Shown: positions 1-6,263, counted from the first letter of the stretch. The stretch is DNA of 6,412 nt from JALORV01 sp035429725 (GCA_035429725.1 DAOMFI010000160.1:1-6412); one strand, 5' to 3'. The notes: generated by a model not told the origin, from the sequence alone. Program-made: numbers and translations.

Positions 1-668
1 TCGATGATCAGCACCGCCATTCGATCGCCGGACAACTGGTGATTGCGCACGGCTTCGTCCAGCCGCGACTCCAGCAGCCGGCGGTTCGGCAGCGCCGTGA
101 TGTCGTCGTACAGCGCCATGCGCCGTGCGCGCTCCTCGACTTCGCTGCGCTCGTACATTTCGGCGACCAGCCGCTCGTTCGACCAGGCGAGTTCGTCATG
201 CGCGGCGCGCACGCGCTGCTCGAGTTCTTCGCGGACCCGCGACAGCGCCACCTCGGTCGCCTTGCGCGCCGTGATGTCCTCGACCATCCAGATCGTTTCC
301 CCGCCCGGCCCCCCCGGCGTGATGCTCTTGACGAGCAGCCGCGCCCAGAAGGTCGATCCGTCGCTGCGCCGCGTGCGCCATTCCATCGAAGGCGATCCGC
401 CCGCATTCAGCGCGTCGCCGATGCGATTGGCGAATCCCTGGAACTCCTCTTCGGACGAAAAGAAGACGGCGGCCGACTGCCCGAGCAGCCGCTCCGGCTC
501 CCAGCCGAAGAGCCGCGCGGCACTGGAATTGCACTGCATGACTTCGCCGTCGCACACGGCCAGGATGCCGACCGTATCGTTGGCCAGCAGCGCCCGATAC
601 TCCTGCAGACGACGCTGGACATCGCGCGTGTTCAGTGCGGTGACGAGATCCTCGGCGGTCTGGTTCAT
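1..668 (-). CDS. PAS-GGDEF signalling protein, probable diguanylate cyclase (3' end outside window)
   Basis: Reading leftward from the ATG at 668, 222 codons are open to the window edge, so the C-terminus is missing. Residues about 20-135 look like a PAS sensor domain: a short N-terminal helix, then an NDTVGILAVCDGEV strand pair, a CNSSAARLFGW helix, and a WMVEDITARK end typical of PAS-to-effector junctions. Residues about 136-183 are charged and heptad-like (EELEQRV, NERLVAEMYERSEVEERAR) and probably form a coiled-coil linker. From about 184 the sequence ALYDDITALPNRRLLESRL is the classic start of a GGDEF domain. The family makes cyclic di-GMP from two GTP in the cytoplasm; the GG(D/E)EF motif itself would lie about 50 residues past the edge, so activity cannot be confirmed. 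There is no signal peptide or membrane segment. A GTG at 692 is an in-frame alternative start; the upstream in-frame stop is at 816-818. The ATG was preferred because GGGG lies just upstream. Confidence 0.85.
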   Translation of the reverse strand, partial: MNQTAEDLVTALNTRDVQRRLQEYRALLANDTVGILAVCDGEVMQCNSSAARLFGWEPERLLGQSAAVFFSSEEEFQGFANRIGDALNAGGSPSMEWRTRRSDGSTFWARLLVKSITPGGPGGETIWMVEDITARKATEVALSRVREELEQRVRAAHDELAWSNERLVAEMYERSEVEERARRMALYDDITALPNRRLLESRLDEAVRNHQLSGDRMAVLII

Positions 669-740
669 GCAATCCCCACGGGTCGAAGCCACGCTCCGGC
701 CGATTGGCGACCCGGCACGCGCGGCGGCAGCTTCAGTGTC

Positions 741-782
741 GGCGCCCGGACGGCCAGACGATGGATGGATTACGGGCGCCCG
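741..782. repeat. GGCGCCCG repeats, inverted and direct
   Basis: GGCGCCCG at 741-748 is matched in reverse by CGGGCGCC at 773-780 across 24 nt. The right side is itself part of a 10-bp palindrome, CGGGCGCCCG at 773-782, so GGCGCCCG also recurs directly at 775-782. It lies upstream of the PAS-GGDEF gene start. It could be a protein-binding site or a hairpin, but GC-only words of this size arise easily by chance in such GC-rich DNA. Confidence 0.35.
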
Positions 783-926
783 AACCCCGCTATTCGCGCC
801 GCAGTGCCCTGCACTTCACCCGTCCGGGCGAGGCCAGGTCCGGCGCTGCGCCGGGAGATGGGCGATGCTGCCTTCGTCGCCTGCCGCGGCTTGCGCACTC
901 GGCGGCCGCCGTTCAAGATCCCGCCG

Positions 927-949
927 TGCAGGCACGATCGCGCCCTGCA
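927..949. promoter_or_regulatory. Dyad upstream of the Xre gene, candidate operator
   Basis: TGCAGG (927-932) and CCTGCA (944-949) form a perfect 6-bp inverted repeat separated by 11 nt, with a palindromic CGATCG (935-940) almost at the centre. It ends 26 bp before the Xre-family start codon. Helix-turn-helix regulators of this type often bind dyads in their own promoter, so autoregulation is a reasonable inference. Nothing in the sequence proves binding. Confidence 0.35.
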
Positions 950-975
950 TCTAGCCCGCCGAACGGATCACCGCA

Positions 976-1617
976 ATGACAGTCAGTCCCCGCAAGCCAC
1001 GCGCAGCGCGCAAACCAAGCCAGTCCGCCGCCCCGCGCCGCAAGCGCGCCCAGCCTGCGACGAAGCAGCCTGTCATGGCACTTGCACGCCAGATGAAGTC
1101 ATGGGCGGGTACAGCATGGGGACTCGCCGGCAGTGCCGCCGACATGTCGCTGGCGCTCGCCAAGTCCTCGGTCGGGCCGAACCGGCGCGCGACGATCGAG
1201 CGCGCCGGTGCCTTGCTCAAGAACATGCGCGAAACCGCCGGTCTGACGGCGCAGGAACTGGGACGTGCGATCAACCTGGGCGATCCCAGCCTGCTCGAGC
1301 AGGCCGAAAGCGGAAAGATCGCCCTGCCGTTCGAAATCATCCTGCGGCTGGCCGCGGTGCTGGGGCGGCGCGACCCCGTGGCCTTCGTGATGAAACTCAC
1401 GCGTTCGTACAGCCCGGAAACCTGGAAGGCGCTCGAGGATCTCGGAGTCGGCCGCCTGGTGGCGCATGCCGGCCGCGAGCGCGAGTTCGTGAACATCTAC
1501 CGCGCGCGCGACGAGGCGCGGCGGCTGACCGACGCGCAGTTTGCGCGCGTCCTGGCGTTCGTCACTGCAGCCTTCGAACTGGCGCTGACGCTGGCGCGGG
1601 ACGAGCGCAGGAAATAG
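976..1617 (+). CDS. Xre-family helix-turn-helix regulator with basic N-terminal tail
   Basis: The predicted protein has 213 residues. Residues about 1-32 form a disordered tail rich in Lys, Arg, Ala and Pro (RKPRAARKP, PRRKRAQPATKQ). Residues about 76-135 match a Cro/C1-type HTH: AGALLKNMRETAGLTAQELG gives helices 1-2, AINLGDPSLLEQAESGK the recognition part, and LPFEIILRLAAVLG the closing helices. The remaining about 75 residues are helical and include ETWKALEDLGVGRL and a hydrophobic end (FVTAAFELALTLA) that may mediate dimerisation; no ligand domain was recognised. It probably binds DNA as a local transcription factor. It lies 57 bp upstream of, and on the same strand as, a phasin gene, so control of PHA storage genes or of itself is the natural inference. 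The start at 976 has only a weak ribosome site (GGA at 965-967). An internal Met34 would give a protein without the basic tail, so the tail depends on this start choice. Confidence 0.78.
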   Translation: MTVSPRKPRAARKPSQSAAPRRKRAQPATKQPVMALARQMKSWAGTAWGLAGSAADMSLALAKSSVGPNRRATIERAGALLKNMRETAGLTAQELGRAINLGDPSLLEQAESGKIALPFEIILRLAAVLGRRDPVAFVMKLTRSYSPETWKALEDLGVGRLVAHAGREREFVNIYRARDEARRLTDAQFARVLAFVTAAFELALTLARDERRK

Positions 1618-1622
1618 TCGCC

Positions 1623-1638
1623 GCGCGCAGACGCGCGC
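1623..1638 (+). repeat. Short GC hairpin between Xre gene and phasin gene
   Basis: GCGCGC (1623-1628), a 4-nt AGAC loop and GCGCGC (1633-1638) form a perfect 6-bp stem, starting 6 nt after the Xre stop codon. There is no T tract, so it is a weak terminator or a processing/stability hairpin at most. Just after it, TGCTATCGT (1639-1647) resembles an extended -10 element, but no -35 was found at the right distance. Whether the phasin is read from its own promoter or from the Xre transcript is therefore open. Confidence 0.35.
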
Positions 1639-1674
1639 TGCTATCGTTCGAGGTTCACGAGGAGGAAGGCGATC

Positions 1675-2199
1675 ATGGCAACCAGAAAGACGACCCGCAA
1701 AGCCGCAGTCAAGACCCGCGCCGCCAAGAAGGCCACAAAGCGAGCAAGCCGCGCGCAGGCCGAGCCCGCAAGCGCCGCCGCAGCGAAGATGTTCGACATG
1801 TCGATGGGCGGTCTCGGCAAGACGCTCGAGCGCCTCAACCTCTCCGGGGTCGCAGGCACCATCGCCGAGGGCCGTCGCAAGGATCTCGCCGCTCTGGTGG
1901 CCGCCAACAAGAAGTCCTACGAGGGCCTGCAGGCGGTCGTGGCGCGGCAGACGGCGATGCTGAAGAACGCGGTCACCGAGTGGCAGGCGATCGCGCAGGG
2001 CATGTCACAGGGCGGAGCGCGCCAGGGCCTGGGCCAGATGGACGAGGTCGCGAAGAACGCGTTCACGATGGCGCTCGAAAACATCCGTGAACTCGGCGAA
2101 CTTGCAGCACGCTCCCAGGCCGAGGCCTTCGAGATCGTGCGCCGCCGGATCATGGAGAACGTCAACGAGGTGAGCTCGCTGCTGCAACGCGGTCGCTGA
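1675..2199 (+). CDS. Phasin family protein with histone H1-like basic N-terminal tail
   Basis: The predicted protein has 174 residues. Residues 1-28 are very basic (11 Lys/Arg, with TRK, TTRK, RAAKKATKR runs between alanines) and resemble histone H1-like or AAKP tails. From about 63 the sequence fits the phasin family: GRRKDLAALVAANKKSYEGL and RQTAMLKNAVTEWQ form the first long amphipathic helix. After a Gly/Gln-rich turn (about 109-121), AFTMALENIRELGELAARSQ and AEAFEIVRRRIMENVNEV form the second. Phasins coat polyhydroxyalkanoate granules in the cytoplasm, controlling their number and size. The core has no signal peptide, membrane helix or Cys. Pseudomonas PhaF also joins a phasin to a DNA-binding AAKP tail, but there the tail is C-terminal; here it is N-terminal. 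By inference it may tether granules to the nucleoid so they segregate at division. A strong ribosome site, AGGAGG at 1660-1665, sits 9 nt before the ATG. No PHA synthase is in the window. Confidence 0.8.
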   Translation: MATRKTTRKAAVKTRAAKKATKRASRAQAEPASAAAAKMFDMSMGGLGKTLERLNLSGVAGTIAEGRRKDLAALVAANKKSYEGLQAVVARQTAMLKNAVTEWQAIAQGMSQGGARQGLGQMDEVAKNAFTMALENIRELGELAARSQAEAFEIVRRRIMENVNEVSSLLQRGR

Positions 2200-2221
2200 G
2201 CCGTCGCGCAGGGAAACACCA

Positions 2222-2251
2222 CGGCGGGAGTTGCGGTCAGGACTCCCGCCG
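2222..2251. terminator. Perfect 10-bp inverted repeat, probable bidirectional terminator
   Basis: CGGCGGGAGT (2222-2231) and ACTCCCGCCG (2242-2251) pair perfectly around a 10-nt loop. The repeat sits between two converging genes, 22 nt after the phasin stop and 29 nt after the cytochrome stop, where a shared terminator is expected. The rightward side has no T run. The leftward side is followed by a weak TGGTGTTTCCC, so it fits the leftward transcript slightly better. A competing short stem (GTCAG 2236-2240 with CTGAC 2252-2256) overlaps it. Confidence 0.7.
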
Positions 2252-2280
2252 CTGACGGCCCCGATCCCGCAGCAGGCACC

Positions 2281-2631
2281 TCACTGCGGAATGGCTTTCA
2301 CTTCGATCTGGATCGCCGAGTAGTACGCAGCGAGGTCGCGTATCTCCTGGTCGGACAGCGCCTTGGCCGCCACCGACATCACTTCGTTTCGCCTCGCCCC
2401 GGACCGGTACGCGTTCAGTTCGCGTGCGAGATAGGGCGCGGGCTGCCCGGCGAGGTGGGGAGCGTCAGGCAGCTTCGCGATGCCGTCGAGTCCGTGGCAG
2501 GCCTGGCACGCGACTGCCTTGCGCCGACCCGCCGCCACGTCCTGTGCCGCAGCCCCGCTGCAGACCACCGCGAGTCCCGAGAAGACCGCCGCCGCAGTAC
2601 CTGCGGCGGCAGCGATGGAGCGGATGCGCAT
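2281..2631 (-). CDS. Small periplasmic cytochrome c, electron acceptor of the dehydrogenase
   Basis: From the ATG at 2631 the protein has 116 residues. Residues 1-29 are a signal peptide (MRIRS, hydrophobic AAAAGTAAAVFSGLAVV, cleavage near SGAAA-Q). The haem c motif is CQACH at residues 42-46, with His46 as proximal ligand. Met85 in RNEVMSVAAKAL is the likely sixth ligand, and LSDQEIRDLAAYYSAI is the C-terminal helix usual in small class I cytochromes c. One haem is expected. An upstream in-frame ATG at 2673 would add 14 residues (MPARSTAF...) that overlap the dehydrogenase gene and spoil the signal peptide, so it was not chosen. The selected ATG begins 4 nt after the dehydrogenase TAG, with AGGCGG spanning the stop, which suggests translational coupling. 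It probably takes electrons from the PQQ enzyme and passes them toward a terminal oxidase. Cys24 lies in a poor lipobox context, so a lipoprotein is unlikely. Confidence 0.86.
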   Translation of the reverse strand: MRIRSIAAAAGTAAAVFSGLAVVCSGAAAQDVAAGRRKAVACQACHGLDGIAKLPDAPHLAGQPAPYLARELNAYRSGARRNEVMSVAAKALSDQEIRDLAAYYSAIQIEVKAIPQ

Positions 2632-2635
2632 CCGC

Positions 2636-3916
2636 CTACGGCTGGTACGAAATGCGGTAGATCGCGCCGGCAAAGTCGTCGGATACCAGCAGCGAACCGT
2701 CCTTCATGACCGCCACGTCGACCGGGCGGCCGCGGTAAGTGCCGGTGTTGCTGTCGAGCCAGCCTTCCGCGAAGACTTCGGACTTGTCCGCCGTGCCATC
2801 GGCCTTCAGCGACACGAAGTTGATGAGCGCGCCGCTCGGCGTCGTGCGGTTCCACGATCCATGCGCGGCCACGAAGATACCGCCCTGGTACTTCGCCGGG
2901 AACATCTTGCCGTTGTAAAACGTCATGCCCAGCTGAGCCTGGTGTGCGGGGAATTCGATCTGCGGCGGCGTCCAGTTGGCGGGACCCTTCATGTCCTTCA
3001 GGTCCGGCGCAGCGGCCGTGCCGGCAATCTTGACGTTCTTGCCATGCATGAACGGATAGCCAAAGTGTTCGCCCGGCTTGGTGATGCGATTCAGTTCCCC
3101 CGGCGGCGTGTCGTCGCCCATGCCGTCTGTCTGGTTGTCGGTGAACCACACCGTCTTGTCCTTCGGATTGATGTCCATGCCGACCGAATTGCGGACACCG
3201 ACCGCGACGACCTCACGCTTGCTGCCGTCGAAGGGATTCATCCGCACCATGCCGCCGATGCCGAGCTTCTCGTACAGCGCCACCTTGCCGGCGGGCTGCA
3301 CGTTGTACGGCTGGCCAAGTGTGATGTAGAGCATGCCGTCCGGTCCGACCCGGCAGGTGCGCGCCCCGTGGTTGAAGGACTCCTCCTCGACCGGAACCAG
3401 TCCGCCCTGCGGAACGACCTCGATGACCGCGACATCCGGGCCTTCGTAGAAGAACTCCGCCGCCGGGAAATTGAGCACGCGATTGTGCTCGGCCACGATC
3501 AGAAAACCATCCTTGGTCCAGCAGACGCCGTTGGGGACCTGGAACTTGAGCGAAGGCGCAAACGGTTTCACCTCGTCAGCGACGTAGTCGCTGTTGCGGT
3601 CGGTCACGGCCCACACTGTCGTCTTGCGCGTGCCGACGAACAGCATGTTGGTGCTGGGCGCGACGGCCATGTGGCGCGCGTCAGGCACGATCGCGAAAAG
3701 CTCGATCTTGAAACCGGGCGGCAGCTTGATCTGCTTGAGGTTTTCGCGGATCGCGTCGGCATTCTTTCCCGTCTGCGGCACGGGAGGGATGTTCAGGTCC
3801 GTGCCGGAGACCTTCATCTGCTTGAGCTTCTCGATGTTCTGCTGCGCGTGCGCGGGCGCGACGCTGCCCACCGCCAGCGCGACCGCCAACGCAACTCTAT
3901 TCCACTTCTTCGTCAT
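2636..3916 (-). CDS. PQQ-dependent sugar/sorbosone-type dehydrogenase, soluble periplasmic
   Basis: The predicted protein has 426 residues and a signal peptide (MTKKWNRVALAVALAVGSVAPAHA, then QQ). The rest looks like the six-bladed propeller of the soluble glucose dehydrogenase (GSDH) family. FNHGARTCRVGPDGMLYITL (181-200) aligns with the catalytic-His segment of Acinetobacter soluble GDH, placing His183 as catalytic base. GVRNSVGM (240-247) matches its GHRNPQGL, placing Arg242 at the PQQ/substrate arginine. DDTPPGELNRITKPGEHFGY (268-287) matches the following calcium-region loop. GIFVAAHGSWNR (346-357) is typical of the sorbosone-dehydrogenase-like branch, and YRGRPVDVAVMKDGSLLVSD (394-413) ends the propeller. 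These alignments are from memory. The enzyme would oxidise a sugar or aldehyde with PQQ in the periplasm; the substrate is unknown. The open frame extends further upstream, but AGGAGA at 3922-3927 and the signal peptide fix the start at 3916. It is followed directly by a cytochrome c gene. Confidence 0.87.
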   Translation of the reverse strand: MTKKWNRVALAVALAVGSVAPAHAQQNIEKLKQMKVSGTDLNIPPVPQTGKNADAIRENLKQIKLPPGFKIELFAIVPDARHMAVAPSTNMLFVGTRKTTVWAVTDRNSDYVADEVKPFAPSLKFQVPNGVCWTKDGFLIVAEHNRVLNFPAAEFFYEGPDVAVIEVVPQGGLVPVEEESFNHGARTCRVGPDGMLYITLGQPYNVQPAGKVALYEKLGIGGMVRMNPFDGSKREVVAVGVRNSVGMDINPKDKTVWFTDNQTDGMGDDTPPGELNRITKPGEHFGYPFMHGKNVKIAGTAAAPDLKDMKGPANWTPPQIEFPAHQAQLGMTFYNGKMFPAKYQGGIFVAAHGSWNRTTPSGALINFVSLKADGTADKSEVFAEGWLDSNTGTYRGRPVDVAVMKDGSLLVSDDFAGAIYRISYQP

Positions 3917-3921
3917 GCCTG

Positions 3922-3927
3922 TCTCCT
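3922..3927 (-). promoter_or_regulatory. Ribosome binding site that sets the dehydrogenase start
   Basis: The minus strand reads AGGAGA here, 5 nt before the ATG at 3916. The same reading frame stays open upstream to about 4339, inside the receptor gene. This ribosome site together with the signal peptide directly after the ATG shows that the extra upstream codons are not part of the protein. Confidence 0.8.
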
Positions 3928-3952
3928 GTCCGGTACGTACTTGTTTGTTCGC

Positions 3953-3972
3953 TTCGCACTGCCGCGTGCGAA
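3953..3972 (-). promoter_or_regulatory. Perfect 7-bp hairpin/dyad at the predicted dehydrogenase transcription start
   Basis: On the minus strand TTCGCAC (3972-3966) and GTGCGAA (3959-3953) pair perfectly around a 6-nt loop. The dyad begins just where transcription from the candidate promoter at 3978-4006 should start, so it would be either an operator overlapping +1 or a hairpin at the 5' end of the mRNA. A second palindrome, GTACGTAC (3933-3940), lies between it and the ribosome site. The role of both is inferred from position only. Confidence 0.4.
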
Positions 3973-3977
3973 CGGCG

Positions 3978-4006
3978 AGTCTAGGCAGCGGTCGAGCGGG
4001 CAGCAA
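3978..4006 (-). promoter_or_regulatory. Candidate sigma70-like promoter of the dehydrogenase-cytochrome genes
   Basis: The minus strand reads TTGCTG (4006-4001), a 17-nt spacer, then TAGACT (3983-3978). The -10 matches TATAAT in 4 of 6 positions and the -35 matches TTGACA in 3 of 6, with the ideal spacing. The same CTAGACT heptamer occurs before the receptor gene. It lies in the 157-bp gap after the receptor stop and would give a leader of about 55 nt. The dehydrogenase could still also be read through from the receptor. Confidence 0.45.
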
Positions 4007-4073
4007 CGGGTCCACCCGCCAGGAGTCCGCCGATCCCGCGAAGACGCGAGCGTGACGCGCCGCAGCCGTGGCG

Positions 4074-6263
4074 CTAGAAGGTGTAGACGGCCGAAGCGCC
4101 GAGGAGGACGTTGCGGGTCGGTGCCGGGGCGTAGTAGCGGCCGTTGGCGTCGCCGACGATGACGGCGCCGATGTACTCCCGGCCGAAGAGGTTGTTGACG
4201 CGCGCGAACTCGCGGAAGCGCCAGCGGCCCGCCATCTGTTCGAGCCCCACCCACAGGTTCGCGATCGTGTAGCCCGGCGCGTAGGCCGAGTTGAAATCAT
4301 TGACCGCGACAGAGCCGTTGGCGATGACTTCGAACGCACCGTTCAGGCCGAGCGTCGGATTGCGATAAGCGAGGTCCGCGAAGAACGTCGCATTGGGTAC
4401 GCCCGGCACGCGGTTGCCGGCCGGCACGACGGCCGTGTTGGCTCCCGTCACCGGATTGCAGAACGCGGCCAGCGGCGCGCAGCTCGTGAAGGCGGTATCG
4501 AAGCGTGCGTTGAGCAGGGTCAGCGCCACATGCGTGCTGAGTCCGCCGCCGAGTTCGCTTTCCAGCATCACTTCTGCCCCAAGCCGCGAGGAGTCACCCG
4601 CGTTCTGGAATGACGAGCGTCCGCCGGTGCTGCGTGCGATGACGATCTCGCCCGAGGTCCGGATGTCGAACACCGCGACATTGAGCCGTGTCGAGGCGCC
4701 GAGCAGAAGCTTCGCGCCGACTTCGAACTGATCGCTGGTCGAGGGCTGCAGCGCGAAGTTCACGCCGCTGCCGCCATCCGGGCGATAAGCCAGTTCCACG
4801 GTCGTCGGCGTCTCGAAGGCGCGGCCGTAGCTTGCGTAGAGGTTGAATGCCGGCGTGACGTTGAACATCAGGCCGGCGGTCGGCGTCCATTCGCCGTAGC
4901 TGGTCGAGCCGCTGTCGTTGGGATTGCCGGCGGCGACGTAGCGATCGGTCGCGGTGAAATCGACCTGCGTGTACCGGACCCCCGCCGACACCGACCAGCG
5001 CGGCAGCAACTGCCACTCCGCCTGCAGGTACGCGCCGAGGTTGTCGACATCATTGTCCTCGTCCCGCTTGAGCGCGCCGCGCACCCCCAGGTTGTTGATG
5101 TACCCCTGCCGCGCCTCGGACGAGGTGTCGTAGTCGACGCCCGCCGTCCACGTCAGCGGGCCTTGCAGCAAGTCCTGGCGCCGGGTCCAGCGCACGCTCG
5201 CGCCGCCAAACTGGCGGTCGAGGACGGACACGCCGCCGGAACTGGTGGCCGCCTGCTGGCTGTCGATGGGCACGGCAAGAAACTGCTCGTTGTTCCGGCT
5301 GCCGACATAAGCCATCAGCCGCAGAGTGTCATCGGCGCCGAGCGCGCTGTCCAAGATCAGGCCGCCCTGCGCGTTATCGAGCGAACGCCGAGTGTTGAAG
5401 GCGATTGCCACCGGCTGTGCCTGACGCGGGTCCTGCTTCACCTGTGCCGCGGTGAGGCCGAGCGGGTCCTGCGCGTTCGGCTGATTGAACCCGGTCGCGA
5501 CGAGGGTCAGGCGGTTGGCCGGGTTCAGATCGTAGGCGAGCTTCGTGTTGAACTGCGCCTTGCGCGCGGCACTGTGCTCGCGGTAGCCATCCACGCTGAA
5601 GTAAGAGGCGCTCGCCATGCCATTGAATGCGCCGCTGACACCGCCGCCCTTGAGTCCGTAGCGCTGGAAGCCATAACTTCCAAGCGTCAGATCAGGCGTC
5701 AGCGTGGGCGGGGCGGTCCCGCTCTCGCTGAACACCTGCACGACGCCGCCAGAGTGATTGCCATAGAGCGCAGAAAACGGCCCGCGCAGCACCTCGATCC
5801 GATCCGCCGATCCGAGGTCGAAGACGCCAGGACTGCCCTGTCCATCGGGCGTGCTCGCCGGAATACCGTCAGCGATCAGCTTGATGCCGCGGGTGCCGAA
5901 CTGCGAGCGCGCTCCGAAGCCCCGGATCGTGATCTGCAGTTCCTGCGCGAAATTCTCGCGGTTCTGCACGAACGTTCCCGGTACCCGGTTCAGGTCCTCG
6001 GAGATGTTGACGCGCGCCTTTCCATCCTGGATCTGCGACCGCGAGATCGCGTCGATCGACATCGGCAGGTCAAAGGCTCGCCGTTCCGTGCGCGTGCCGG
6101 TGATGACGACGGGTTCCAATGCGTCCACGGCGGGCTGCGCCGATGCCACCGCCGGTGCGAGCAGCGCCCAGGTCACCGCATGCTTGATGTGGCGGGCCGC
6201 ACGCAGCGGCGCCGCCGGAGCGGGTCTTCGGATCCAAGGAGGAAGCGGTGCGCGGAACGTCAT
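4074..6263 (-). CDS. pqqU: TonB-dependent outer-membrane receptor, PqqU (YncD)-like PQQ importer
   Basis: The predicted protein has 729 residues. A signal peptide (hydrophobic VTWALLAPAVASA, cut near residue 42) follows an unusually long basic stretch. EPVVITGTR (50-58) is the TonB box, followed by the plug (about 63-180) with RVPGTFVQNRENFAQELQ, IRGFGARSQFGTRGIKL and IEVLRGPFSALYGNHSGG. The beta-barrel (about 190-729) ends in an aromatic residue (AVYTF), as needed for outer-membrane insertion. Plug and C-terminus (NNLFGREYIGAVIVGDANGR, then YYAPAPTRN) closely resemble E. coli PqqU/YncD as I recall it. The matching loop also holds a Cys pair (Cys595, Cys602). E. coli PqqU takes up pyrroloquinoline quinone with TonB energy. 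A PQQ dehydrogenase gene follows 157 bp downstream, which supports PQQ as substrate. The ATG at 6263 lacks a clear ribosome site, and no other good start exists before the signal peptide. A siderophore or sugar receptor is the alternative. Confidence 0.85.
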   Translation of the reverse strand: MTFRAPLPPWIRRPAPAAPLRAARHIKHAVTWALLAPAVASAQPAVDALEPVVITGTRTERRAFDLPMSIDAISRSQIQDGKARVNISEDLNRVPGTFVQNRENFAQELQITIRGFGARSQFGTRGIKLIADGIPASTPDGQGSPGVFDLGSADRIEVLRGPFSALYGNHSGGVVQVFSESGTAPPTLTPDLTLGSYGFQRYGLKGGGVSGAFNGMASASYFSVDGYREHSAARKAQFNTKLAYDLNPANRLTLVATGFNQPNAQDPLGLTAAQVKQDPRQAQPVAIAFNTRRSLDNAQGGLILDSALGADDTLRLMAYVGSRNNEQFLAVPIDSQQAATSSGGVSVLDRQFGGASVRWTRRQDLLQGPLTWTAGVDYDTSSEARQGYINNLGVRGALKRDEDNDVDNLGAYLQAEWQLLPRWSVSAGVRYTQVDFTATDRYVAAGNPNDSGSTSYGEWTPTAGLMFNVTPAFNLYASYGRAFETPTTVELAYRPDGGSGVNFALQPSTSDQFEVGAKLLLGASTRLNVAVFDIRTSGEIVIARSTGGRSSFQNAGDSSRLGAEVMLESELGGGLSTHVALTLLNARFDTAFTSCAPLAAFCNPVTGANTAVVPAGNRVPGVPNATFFADLAYRNPTLGLNGAFEVIANGSVAVNDFNSAYAPGYTIANLWVGLEQMAGRWRFREFARVNNLFGREYIGAVIVGDANGRYYAPAPTRNVLLGASAVYTF

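Larger units (their letters stand above)
669..975. other. Divergent intergenic region, no gene recognised
   Basis: These 307 bp separate the leftward PAS-GGDEF gene from the rightward Xre regulator and must hold the promoters of both. Open frames cross it on both strands, but none has a plausible start with a ribosome site or a recognisable product. It contains two inverted repeats: GGCGCCCG at 741-748 facing CGGGCGCC at 773-780, and TGCAGG at 927-932 facing CCTGCA at 944-949. No convincing -35/-10 pair was found by eye for either gene. Confidence 0.6.

Noticed and set aside
39..2090. A 683-residue plus-strand open frame crossing the whole left part
   Set aside because: It overlaps the PAS-GGDEF gene in antisense and two real plus-strand genes in another frame. 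Its Arg/Pro/Ala-rich translation has no recognisable domain. It is a product of high GC content.
2632..2673. Upstream start of the cytochrome c gene at 2673
   Set aside because: The 14 extra residues overlap the dehydrogenase coding region and put charged residues ahead of a good signal peptide that starts at 2631.
2480..4162. A 560-residue plus-strand open frame opposite the dehydrogenase
   Set aside because: It is antisense to a clearly recognised PQQ dehydrogenase and cytochrome gene, has no ribosome site, and its composition is typical of a mirrored GC-rich frame.
3917..4339. N-terminal extension of the dehydrogenase frame to 567 residues
   Set aside because: It runs into the receptor gene in another frame, has low-complexity Arg/Ser/Thr content, and would bury the signal peptide that begins at the ATG at 3916.
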